From Lasiosphaeria ovina (taxonomy: Eukaryota > Ascomycota > Sordariomycetes > Sordariales > Lasiosphaeriaceae): 64,000 nucleotides of DNA. Below the pieces are notes generated by a model, which was given only the letters and a program-made list of their open reading frames with translations, had not been told where the DNA came from and made no database searches. Location of the stretch: positions 1 through 64,000 of the forward strand of contig JAULSN010000013.1 in assembly GCA_033439765.1 (NCBI GenBank), read 5' to 3'. Both the position numbers and the translations under genes were made by a program. Within the stretch, counting starts at the first letter, position 1, and every line of letters starts with the position of its first letter. Of the stretch, positions 1-9,452 are shown piece by piece.

Positions 1-4
1 AGGC

Positions 5-690
5 GCAGCGGAAGCAAGGCGTGTAGCGTATATCGGAAACCAAGTGCAGGGTAGGTCGATCAAGTGCAGGGTAGACTGTAGGGAGCTGTGCCCTACGGTC
101 TGATACAACAGTACTTCTGCAAGGCACTGAGGGAAGCAGGCTGACTGACTACAGGTCTGTAGAACTCTGCTACAGGCCTGCCACTCAGACTGTGAGGACT
201 TAGGCTGTAGGGGACTCTGCCCTACAGTCAGGGTCTTCGGGACCAACTGTGGGTGCTAAAGAAGACGGAGAGGAGTTGTATTATAGAAGAAGTATAGTAC
301 AAAGAGTGGTGAGTGCAGTGCTTGCTTGTTGCTTTCTTTTATACTCACAACAAGAGGCTTGCTTGCTTGCTTAAGAAGGAAATCTATTTAAGGGAAAGGA
401 CAGGTCTATATAGACCTAAGGTGGGCTCTCTAGAAGGTTCTAGAGACCCACAGGCTCCGTAGACAGCTCTGTATTCCACAGTCTTCTAGTGGGCTTGTAT
501 TACGTATGCCAAGACGTATAGGGGTTTCGAGAAGGTGCTGTGGGGCAAAGTAAACAATCTAGGTATAGCGCCCTCAGCACCACACAACAGCCACAACACT
601 CACAACTCCAACACAGCTACTGCAGTGCTCTACACTTCAGGACCCTACAACCCTAGTAACTAGCCATACTTTAACAATTACTAAGACAAC
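5..690. repeat. Long direct repeat, copy A
   Basis: This stretch and 834-1474 are two diverged copies of one unit, arranged head to tail about 0.83 kb apart. Shared landmarks in the same order are the 'caagtgcagggtagg' doublet, the 'ctgtgccctac' segment, the 'gcttgcttgc' run, 'gtctatatagacctaagg', 'ggttctagagacccacaggc', and the closing 'ctagtaactagccata'. No long open frame is convincing in either copy. The first base of the unit may lie outside the window, so a longer array is possible. It could be a subtelomeric or transposon-derived repeat; I cannot assign it to a family. Confidence 0.8.
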
Positions 691-833
691 TTAGTATAAA
701 GAAAACCTTAACCTTAACCTTATTTTTATCCTCGGCTATAAACCTTATCTTACCCTCGGCAATATATAATTGTTGAACTGCGTGCCTATATAGGCCTGAA
801 CTCAGCACCTATATAGGGTGCACAATGCAGCAG

Positions 834-1474
834 GCGGAGCGGAAGCGGTAGCGTGGTCGGGAACCAAGTGCAGGGTAGGTTGATCAAGTGCAGGGTAGAC
901 TGTAGGAAACTGTGCCCTACGGTCCAGTCAGGCTATAGGGAACTGTGCCCTATAGTCTGATACAACAGTGCTTCTGCAAGGCACTGATGAAAGCAGGCTG
1001 ACTGACTACAGGTCTGTAGAACTCTGCTACAGGCCTGCCACTTAGACTGTGAGGACTCTGCTCAGCAGTCAGGGTCTTCGGGACCAACTGTGGGTGCTGA
1101 AGAAGACGGAGAGGAGTTGCATTATAGAAGGTATATATTACAAAGAGTGGTGAGTATGTTGCTGGGCTTGCTTGGAAATCTATCTAAGGGAAAGGACAGG
1201 TCTATATAGACCTAAGGTAGGCTCTCTAGAAGGTTCTAGAGACCCACAGGCTCCGTAAACAGCTCTGTATTCTACAGTCTTCTAGTGGGCTTGTCTTACG
1301 TGTACCAAGACGTATAGGGGCTTCGAGAAGGTGCTGTGGGGCAAAGTAAAGAATCTAGGTATAGCGCCCTCAGCACCCACACAACAGCCACAACACTCAC
1401 AACTCCAACACAGCTACTGCAGTGCCCTGCACCTCAGGACCCTACGACCCTAGTAACTAGCCATATTTTAACAA
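834..1474. repeat. Long direct repeat, copy B
   Basis: Second copy of the unit at 5-690, with substitutions and small gaps. Relative to copy A it has an extra short duplication of the 'ctatagggaactgtgccctatag' type near 930-960 and lacks part of the 'gcttgcttgc' run. A short stretch at 1336-1596 is open but has no family resemblance; I treat it as non-coding. Copy B ends just before the inverted-repeat element at 1486. Confidence 0.78.
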
Positions 1475-1485
1475 TCTATCTAAGA

Positions 1486-1602
1486 GAGCCAATCAATGGT
1501 GTCCCATGGTCCCGCAAGCCCGGGGCCGGGCTTCGATCCCTCGCTCCCTGTCCGGGGTTCCGATTGATAACGCTCGGGACTCTGGGACACTCCTAATTGG
1601 TC
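1486..1602. mobile_element. MITE-like inverted-repeat element
   Basis: A ~117-bp segment with imperfect terminal inverted repeats. GTGTCCCA at 1499-1506 pairs with TGGGACAC at 1583-1590, and the similarity extends outward (CCAAT.. against ..ATTGG) and inward (GGTCCCG against CGGGACTC). The interior is GC-rich and can fold on itself, with no coding capacity. It sits at the end of repeat copy B, where copy A has none. No clear target-site duplication is visible. A tRNA-like B-box pattern occurs in the interior, but no cloverleaf forms, so a non-autonomous inverted-repeat transposon relic is the better reading. Confidence 0.5.
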
Positions 1603-1650
1603 AACACCAAACAGGGTGTGCCTCACTATCGTGCATTCTTCAGGGATTCG

Positions 1651-1709
1651 TAACACCTAGGACCCTATAGGGCAGTCTACAGCCCGGTAACTAGCCATAC
1701 TTTAACAAC
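1651..1709. repeat. Partial third copy of the left-end repeat
   Basis: The segment resembles the last ~60 bp of copies A and B ('aggaccctata..', then 'ggtaactagccatactttaac'). It is followed by a T-rich run (1741-1752) and AT-rich sequence to about 1960 in which I see nothing coding. It suggests the array continued rightwards and was interrupted by the inverted-repeat element. Confidence 0.5.
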
Positions 1710-2022
1710 CACAAAACCGCAGCCTGCAGAGCCCACAGACTTTTTTTTTTTTCTTTTCCTTTCTTTAGCTTAGTTATTTACAAATATAGTCATTCCTTAC
1801 TTGCAGCCTTGCCTCTTGTATATGCCTACCTTCTCATGTCTGATGATTTCCATTATGTTATGAGTTTTTCTAGTGCTTAGCGGGCTCTAAAAACAAATTA
1901 CTAGGTGTTTGAGGACCGAGAATACTACAGCCATCTGACTGGGATTTAGCTGGTTGGATGGAGGTGTATACTAGATGTCCGACTCGTTAAGGGATAGCAC
2001 ACCGGAGTGGTCCCAACGATAG

Positions 2023-2841
2023 CTAAGGATTGGTCCCGCAACTACACAGCCTTCGTCTAGAACTAGGCCGAGGGCGAGCTCTACAACAACATTGAGCATC
2101 AAACGGGACGCAAAGCTCGAGTCGCCAGGAACAGTGCTGCAAGTATGCTGGTACAGCATGTAGACAACGAAAATTAGCCGTCCCGGAACTCGATAACAGG
2201 ACAAGTGCATCCATTGAGTAAAATCTTGGCGAAAGCGAGTTTGATAGAGGGCAAGCGGCAACAAACCGGACGTAGGCCGACTTCTCGGGCGTCCCCCCTC
2301 GGGCATCAATACTAAACTACGCTTCTATCACAGAGTATCCGTCGTCCAGTTCCGGCAAGAGTGTCAAATTAAGTAGATCTTCCATACCTCGGGCTTTTTC
2401 GGCCGCCTCGCTTATATGGTCTAGAACAATATCAATCACGTTTCGGACAGTGTGCTATATAATTGCGGGACGTTGTGTTAGCAACCGATGGCTCTCACGC
2501 TCTAGGCCGTCAAGTAAGAGATCTAAGGCGAGATCTAGACTGCGGACCGTAAGGGAAATGAGTTCAGCTAAGCGCGCATAAATGCCAATGGAATAGACTC
2601 TGATACCAGCTAGCAAGTTCTTGAACAAATCAACAACGAGCTCGCCTGCTGTGCTGGCCGACAGCACCAGTGTCTTGAGTATGTCCTCTGCGTGGACATG
2701 CAAAACCTGTACGAGCTCCTCGGGTAGATTAGGTGATTCCCAAGCCCCCATACTTGAGAAGCACAGTGCTAGCACTGGACATTGTCGCACGCAGAGGAGC
2801 ATTTCGATTGAGATTTCCTTCGGGTTAACGACGAACTTCAC
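2023..2841 (-). pseudogene. Decayed gene of unknown function
   Basis: Reading leftwards from about 2841, one frame stays open except for two TAG codons (2455-2457 and 2317-2319) down to about 2023. The first ~128 residues (2841-2455) look protein-like: regular leucine/alanine helices (for example 'ELVQVLHVHAEDILKTLVL', 'LDLALDLLLDGLE'). I do not recognise the family. A degraded fungal regulatory or signalling protein is possible, but there is no diagnostic motif. The adjacent RdRP and ATPase genes are dead in the same way, which supports calling this a pseudogene rather than a functional short gene. Confidence 0.35.
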
Positions 2842-3124
2842 TTCCTACCTAATGGATGACAATAAAAAGTTGAAGCAACGAATCAAAAGTTCCTGTTGGA
2901 ATCACCAGGGTACCGGTACTGGAATCAACAGAATGCGCTGCGCGCTGTAAGCTGGTGGTTCAAGTGATGGATTCGTTATGTGTGTTGGATCTGTTGCCCT
3001 GAGCCGGCAGCCGCAGGCCGCTATATATATCTGGCCCTGCGCCACCACAGCCACGGTATGGCGGAGCCGCAGAGCCGCAGAGCTCCCTGACTGATATGCG
3101 CGTCATTCCAACAGTTCCTTCTGG

Positions 3125-5960
3125 TCATGATCTAGAAGCCAGATAAACAGAAAAGAGTAGTCCTCTTTCGTATCGAGAGTGAGCGAGCAGCCGAGGTTGG
3201 TCGTCATGCTTAACGGTTTGCTTGACAAAGAGCGGCACCCCGGAAGAGCCGACTTCCGCTAGTGTTGTGACGGTGTATTCTTTGGCATTTTGCTCAAATA
3301 GCGGCATTGTGTCGTGCGTGTCGATATACTCAAGCCAGAGGTCGAGGTTTCTGAGCGACTTGACATCTCGGTTGCTTATGACGTAGATCACGTATCTTGC
3401 ATAGTTAGATCATTTCGTCGTTTTATTCATGAGACTAGGAGCTGACCTACCGCAGCGAGCACTGCGTTTCGTCTTACACAACCTAGGTGTGTCTGAGGAT
3501 TTCTGCTGAACTTGTCCAGGGCCACGCTTGCACGGAAGTCATAATTGGTCCTGCTGTCGATGGTTGCTTGACGGGCTCGTCGGCGGTCTCCAACGCCCTC
3601 TATGCTGCGGTAGCTGCTATCGTCTGCGGAGCCACGATTGATGAACAATCACGAGCTTGAGCGATGGCCCTCGAATAGCTGTAGGACATTGTTATCGCAA
3701 TGCTGTTGATAATTCACCTTGGTCGGAAGATTGAGCCGGCTCGATGTTTCTCTCCCCTTGGAGTGTGGGAAGGCAACATGCGGATTTTGTTATCGACTCG
3801 ACAATCGCGGGCATTTTCGATCTTCTCGGGAACGTACATGGCAATGGTTAAGCGCTAGTCGACTCGGAAGACAAGGAGCTTGTGATGGAATAGCTCTAAT
3901 GATTTGGCCGCCATGTCTAGGAATGTTCCGAGACGATTTTCAGTCGAGTAGAAAATTCTCTTCCGCCGTAGACATTGGTAGTGAAGCTTGAAGTCGTGGA
4001 GCTCATGTTCTTAAGAAGACTGGATTGACAGAGAGCGCTTTGCACAAGCGCGTGTAGTCGGGCTCCCCAGGCAGCACGCTCAGTGTCCATACCTTCTCCG
4101 ATCTGAGTCGGTTGAAATCGAAAAATGGAACCAGGTCTTCGAAATCCGTATTGTTTTTCTAGCACCACCGCCGACCAAGCTGGATCAGTTCAAACTCGGA
4201 CACTGCGAGGTCGTGGCGACTCAAAAGAAACTCGATGGCCGCGAGAGAATACCCGTCACAGTTCAAGGTGTGGGGGGTGGAGTGCCATTCGTGGATAATG
4301 CGTTTGGCCGCACTGTGAATCTCGTCCAAGATAAATGGCGGCTTGTCCGCTGACGGGCGAGGAGGTGACTCTAGTCTTTGCGGTATGTTTATTCGATTGC
4401 CATCGACGCAGGTTGAAAACAGCCTGTTCATTTCCTGGCACTGAGAGCTCATCGGTCCGGCAACTCTGGCCCAGTCGAGATGAAGATTCTTTGCCCTTCC
4501 AAGAGAAGCACTGGTGTACTTGGCAAAGTATACCAGGCGGTCATCGTCGGTAATAGGCTTGAACGAAACCGGATCTCGGGCGCCTGGATACTCGGCAGCC
4601 TGGAAAATGGTGGATGGGACGATTTCGTTATCCCAACATACAAAGACTGCCGATAAACCCATTAACGCCTTCTAAAACAACATCTAGAACCCCATCTCAA
4701 GACTACACATAGAGGGCATGTATTTACTCACATTGATCGCCGTCTAGGTCGCCTCCCGACATCAGGTCAGCTGCGGGCCGGTTTCCTCGAGTGGAAAAGA
4801 CGATGCAGTCGACAAGATGAGACAGATCGTCCTTCTGCACAACCTTGAACTTTTGGATATTGCCGGGGTGAAGACAGGGGTTCCGGGTCACGACAACATT
4901 GGCATTATTGAGGGTCTGCGCCTGTCCGTCGAAATCGTGCGTGATCCGAACGTGGCACACGCCCTCTTCTAGCACGTCCAATGCATCGCATACGACGAAT
5001 AGAATTCTCGACTCTAGGATCAAAATCCGGCGTCTCTGCTCGTCCCTATTGTTGGTAATCTTACTATGCTCGGTCTTGATGAGGCTCAGACCTATCGGCC
5101 AGACGGCTTCGAGCGACGCAACGATGAGCCTCTCGGCGAGATCGAACCCGTTGATATACGTAAGGAAGCGAAAAGCAGACTGGGCGTCATCTGCAGCCTT
5201 TGCAAGAAACTCAATGTGCTCCTTTTGTTTTCGGACGAGTGTGTCGGTGGATATGCCGAGCGAGTGGAGAAGGAGGATTACCTCGTCGTTAAGGTGGCCG
5301 AAAGCGTAGGGCTGTATCAGTCGACGGAAGAAAGAAGATGAGGGGTCAGCGTAGGGTAAGTTGGTATAGGTGGCTCACAATAGTGCACACGTACCTTAGA
5401 GTATTGAACCACGGCGAATGAGTGATCATCGCTACCGCTGAACTTCTTCATGGACTTTCTCATCTTCAGTCACGGACCCTCCTTCATTCTCGGGTCGGTT
5501 GTCGCAACGCCTTTGTATCCACGGTACCGAACCTGATATACCGAGGGTGTGTACCGAATACGGAACTTGACGCTGATTCGCCGGGCCACATGCTGGGCGA
5601 ATTTGGGAGCGACCAGGTCGGTGAAGACGTAATCGGCCTTTTCGATGTCTGAGATGTCCTCGCACCGAGAAGGGTTAATGGTCATAACGACATCGGCAAC
5701 GGAGAAAAGCAGACCAATGCGCTTGGCCTTCTTCTGAACTGTCTTCATGCTGCCAAAGTCTCCGAGAGCGTCGACCTTGGCCTGGATGGCTGAGTTTGGA
5801 GCTGCAAAAAAGAAGCATGTTCGGGACTTGAGCTGGCTGTTGCTGTGGCCGTAGAAGTTGTAGTGGAAGCCCTGTAGCTGGATGCCGGCGCGGAGAAGCC
5901 TGGTGCTGTAGTCGATGCACTTGGCAAACGAGATTAGGACGAACTTGTCCAGGGTATCAG
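3125..5960 (-). pseudogene. Pseudogene of cellular RNA-dependent RNA polymerase (QDE-1/SAD-1/RRP type), 5'-truncated
   Basis: Fragments in order match the eukaryotic RNA-silencing RdRP family. They are an N-terminal block with 'ADYVFTD' (~5650), 'RKSMKKFSG' (~5440), 'LFVVCDALDVLEEG' (~4990), 'NPCLHPGNI', 'LVDCIVFSTRG' and the catalytic loop 'SGGDLDGDQ' (~4735). After an 85-bp intron (4647-4731) come 'FFVCWDNEIVP', 'LDWARVAGP' and 'PPFILDEIH', then the C-terminal 'TNYDFRASVALDKFS' and 'NLDLWLEYIDT' blocks at 3.1-3.6 kb. The family normally exceeds 1,000 residues; the first several hundred are absent and the divergent ATPase pseudogene begins at 6076. In-frame stops lie at 4159-4161 (TAG), 4011-4013 (TAA) and 3855-3857 (TAG), with a frame change near 4010. 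All three stops can arise from CAG/CAA by C-to-T. The catalytic aspartates remain, but no full-length product is possible. This is a host gene family, not viral. Confidence 0.88.
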
Positions 5961-6075
5961 CGCTATTTCCAAAGACGGGCAGTTAAAGGTTCCTCAAATC
6001 GTCAGAGAATGTGAAGGACCGCACTCACCTCAACAATCGACAATCAACGATACGCGACAACCCGTAACTTCAACC

Positions 6076-6699
6076 ATGACTTCGATTTCGCCTTTGGGCC
6101 GCTCCAACATCTATATTGTTAGGGCTCAGTGCACTGGGAAAACGACCCTTATCAACGCGCTGCAGTCTCACTTTCGGCGCTCTCTCGATCCAGTTCAACA
6201 ATGTGCCGTCGTCATCAAAGAGGTAGCAAGGACCGTCCTCGCCGATCATGACTTTGTCGCCACCGATATAACCTCGTCCCCCGGCCGCTCTTTGGCTCTG
6301 CAGAAATTCATCCTGGAAGCCTAAGCCCGGACCAAGCGGGCTGCGATTGAGCAGGCCGGCTGGTTCCTCTCAGACCGCTCAGGGGTCGACCCTATTGTTT
6401 ACGCCCTGCGACACGTTGGACGCTATACCGCTGATAGCCTGTTGCGAACTTCCGAGTGGCATGAATTAAAGGACAGAATGGCATTGTCCCTCATTGTTGT
6501 GTGTGGGGCTGGGGCCACAAGCTGGCTCACCAACGACGGCGTGAGGCTGATGCCACAGAGCGAGAAAGATTGGACCGAGTTTCATGTCTTGTTGGATGAA
6601 CTGGATCTGGCATACTGTGTCTTGCCGAGTGACGTAGAGGAAATTTCCTGCCGGGCCGAGTTTGTCTTGTCTAAGTGGGACTCGAGTAAAAGACAGTAA
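6076..6699 (+). pseudogene. Pseudogene of P-loop (AAA/NadR-like) ATPase
   Basis: A single exon starts MTSISPLG and carries a Walker-A-like 'AQCTGKTTL' near residue 20, 'FLSDRSGVDPIVYA' near residue 95 and 'GVRLMPQSEKDW' near residue 158. This order is typical of small fungal AAA_28/NadR-like P-loop proteins of about 200 residues. A TAA at 6322-6324 interrupts an otherwise open frame that resumes immediately; CAA-to-TAA explains it. The residue just after the first beta strand is Arg (VRAQCTGK), where this family usually has Gly. It is divergent from the RdRP pseudogene, about 115 bp away. Family membership is clear; the exact substrate is not known. Confidence 0.75.
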
Positions 6700-7319
6700 G
6701 TGGTACCTGCTTCAGCCAAATAGCTGCCGTTTGAGAGGGACGGACGAGATGAAGGTGTTCTTCGTCGCGAAATCATGTTGGATGTCAGCAAGAAAACTCA
6801 TATGCAAAGACTCGGGAGGATGTGACAGACGGATATTGTTCTTTGATTGGTGTTCTCCCACCCGTATGTTTCATCGTATTTGAATTGAGACCCGCAAGCT
6901 AGCAGCTTCACGTTCCATGTAGAAGTAAATGCCGGTGTTACCGTATGCCCATTGATGTGTTATTCGCGAATGAGCATCGGAGTTTACACCGAAGCTGAAA
7001 TCCTTTATTGAAACCCATTCGCTCCGGATGAGGCTTTTCTTGCTATTGCAAGGACCTGTCTGACAAGCTCTGTGTCATGGTCGTTCAGGGACTTCAGGGG
7101 AGGTCGTCACGTGAGGGGCACGTGACACGTGTTGATAAGGATAGGGGGAGGACCGCCAGGGGGCCAGGGACGCATGGGCTCTCAACCGTGCGTACATAAA
7201 GAAGAACTGGCTCGCAGAGACTTCGCAGCGGGCCAGAGATTAGTGCTACACACAATAACCACCTAACCTTTCTTGCCTCTGCCACTCTTGACACTCTTGT
7301 CCCAAAGCCCCTTACACTC
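6700..7319. other. Intergenic, no gene seen
   Basis: No supported coding frame. There is a short stretch with paired CACGTG boxes (near 7108 and 7119), which could be bHLH-type sites but has no clear gene to regulate here. Confidence 0.4.
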
Positions 7320-7511
7320 TGTCGGACTTATGGCGCCCGTATCGGTACCCGGCGACGTATATGGCTACCGCGGCGTTATCACACGGCTTCAGCGCGCCAC
7401 TAGATATGCTTAAACTTGGGTTCGGTAGAAATAAGACGTTTGCCAGCATTATTTTAACCTAGTCTATCCGGCGTACGAGGTTGGGCACGGACTGGCCGTG
7501 GCTGCACTAGG
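7320..7511 (+). pseudogene. Decayed fragment of an A-T-TE synthetase adenylation domain
   Basis: The ~190-bp stretch aligns colinearly, with a short deletion near its start, to 11929-12140 of the NRPS-like gene in this window. Shared blocks include 'ggcgacgt..atggct.ccgcggcgtta', 'cttttaacctag'-like sequence and 'tccggcgtacgagg'. By eye most differences are C-to-T or G-to-A transitions. The residues correspond to the region around the GFGMTET (A5) core. Stops and loss of the Thr-Glu core show it is dead. No other part of the synthetase is recognisable on either side. It is evidence for a former second copy of this enzyme, later mutated and mostly deleted. Confidence 0.8.
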
Positions 7512-7828
7512 TAGGTGGTAAATGCTCGCCACTTAGTTTAAAGATGGTGCCGCTTCGGGTTGTCAATCTACACTAGCTTTGGCTTGAGATTTACCGGTTG
7601 AGAAGTGTAAATAGGAAGTATATGTTTGACAAGCGGGATGTTTGGGTTGCAATTTTACCACCATGCCTAATCCAACGTCCCTCAAATGGCAACCCTTTAA
7701 TTAAGTAACTCGCACGTTTCTGAACATGCAAACGAAGACGCGAATTGCTTTACCCGACCTCGACAAACGTTGAAGCCTTGGGAATCGGAGATACGGGGTG
7801 GTAACTGGGGTGTCTATTCACAAATATT

Positions 7829-9452
7829 CTAGTCTGTCCCATTCCACACTACCTCGAGAATGCCCAAGGCCGAACCCTTCGGCTCCGTGACGGCCTTTAG
7901 AACAAACCGCGGGTCAGCTTCAGCAAGCAAGTCGCGCCATTCGCCCACGGTCCTCTCGCGCGCGTTAAAGACGGCACCCATGTTGATGTCGTTCATTCTG
8001 TTTTGTTCAGATTAGGTAGTCAGTACGCTGATACAAATCTTTACTTGACCGACAACATCAAGGCGGAAGCAAAAGAAAGGGAAGAGCACAAACCTTAGCG
8101 CCTTCTCTTTCCATCGCGGCACGGCACCGGGCTCGGGCATGCACGTCTCCTGGATAATAATCCTCGCCCCAGGCTTGAGCACGGGGATCTGGGCGCGGAG
8201 GATGAGCACACAGTGCTTGTCGGACCAGTTGTGCAGGATCCAGCGGAAGTAGTACACGTCGGCCACGACGGTCTGGGGCGCGAGCAGGTCGTGGGGCATG
8301 AACGCGATCCTAGACTTGAGGGCGGCAGGCACGCCGGCGTCGGCGCCGGCCACGACGACGGCCATGTCCTGCACGAGCACGCTAGCGAGGTTAGCGTGGC
8401 CGCGCGCGAGCGCCATGGCGACGTGGCCCTGCGCGCCGCCGACGTCGACGACGCGCGTCTCCGGCCCCAGCGCGGCCCAGTCGTAGTGGTCGACGATAAA
8501 CGCCGGCGAGTACTCGGGCCGCGACGCGTACACGGCCATGGCCGTCGCGAACCGCACGGCCAGCTCAGGCCCGCCGCCACCGATGACACCGTAGATGGAC
8601 TCGGACGTGTTGTGGCCGAGGGAGAAGCCCTAGCGAATGTCAATTCCAAGGTCAAAAACCAGCTGATGGATAGCACCTGTTTGCCACAGCAGGGGGAGGA
8701 CTGCATACCGTCTCATTGGGCTCCGACGATTCGGGCCACTTCTGCAGCGCGTCGAGCATCTGCATGCACACGCAAGTAGTCAAACGTCAGCCTTCAAGTT
8801 CGTTACTCGAGAAAAGACGGATGCATCTCCTCACTTACCCTGACAGCCGCAGGCCACATTTCCTCAGTGCCAATGCGCAGCCAGGCGTTCATAGCCGGGT
8901 CGGTCAGGGCCTTGGACGCGCGCGTGTGGGCGACCATCCCGGGCTCGGGCTCGCGGAAGACGTGCATGGTCATGGCGTGACGCAGCAGCCGGCGGAGTAC
9001 CTGCTCGGGCAGCGCCGTGCGCGCGGCCAGGTCCGCATATGACACGCGCCCGCCCGCCGGCACCATGGCGCTGATGTGGAAGCGCGCGATGGTCTGGAGG
9101 CAGACGTTGTTGTTGTGCTATGAAGATAGATAAAACTCAGCATTGTTTTTCTTCCATTGCTTGCTTTGAGGTGAATGATGGGGCGGATTATCGCGCGGAC
9201 AAGGGGCGCACTTACTCCGCCATGTTCGTAGATGGCGCTTAGGGGCTCCCGGAGCAGGTCATTGAGCTCGGCGGCGGCATCGATGACGGCGTCCTGGGCA
9301 TCTGCGGCCTCGTCTGGCAGAGTGGGCGGCGCATCTTCGTCGAGCGACGGCGAGGGGAGACCACGGGCGGCGAGAATTCCGTCAATCTTTGCGACCTCGG
9401 CCGTGATGGTGGCAGCGAGCTGGGCAATACGCGTAAGGGAAGGGTTCGACAT
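7829..9452 (-). CDS. SAM-dependent O-methyltransferase (fungal family 2 type)
   Basis: Five exons read by eye: 9452-9216, 9117-8839, 8759-8709, 8629-8094 and 7997-7829, giving 423 residues with all junctions in frame. The last intron has a weaker GTTTGT donor. The N-terminal third is the winged-helix dimerisation region (ADLAARTALPEQVLRRLLRH). The SAM-binding core is 'VVDVGGAQGHVA' (~residues 249-260), followed by 'FMPHDLL' and the acidic/His segment 'FRWILHNWSDKHC'. The C-terminus ('MNDINMG' to 'ILEVVWNGTD') is typical. It would methylate a hydroxyl on a small molecule in the cytosol. It is divergently arranged with the NRPS-like gene at 10845 across a shared ~1.4-kb promoter region, so it is very likely a tailoring enzyme of that pathway. 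Confidence 0.9.

Noticed and set aside
1500..1590. Possible tRNA gene (paired 8-bp ends and a B-box-like core)
   Set aside because: No consistent D or anticodon arm can be drawn, and the inverted repeat extends well past any acceptor stem; a MITE-like element explains it better.
3125..5960. Viral (endogenised mycovirus) RdRP
   Set aside because: The catalytic DLDGD loop and flanking blocks match the cellular two-barrel RNA-silencing polymerase, and the gene has a spliceosomal intron; not a viral polymerase.
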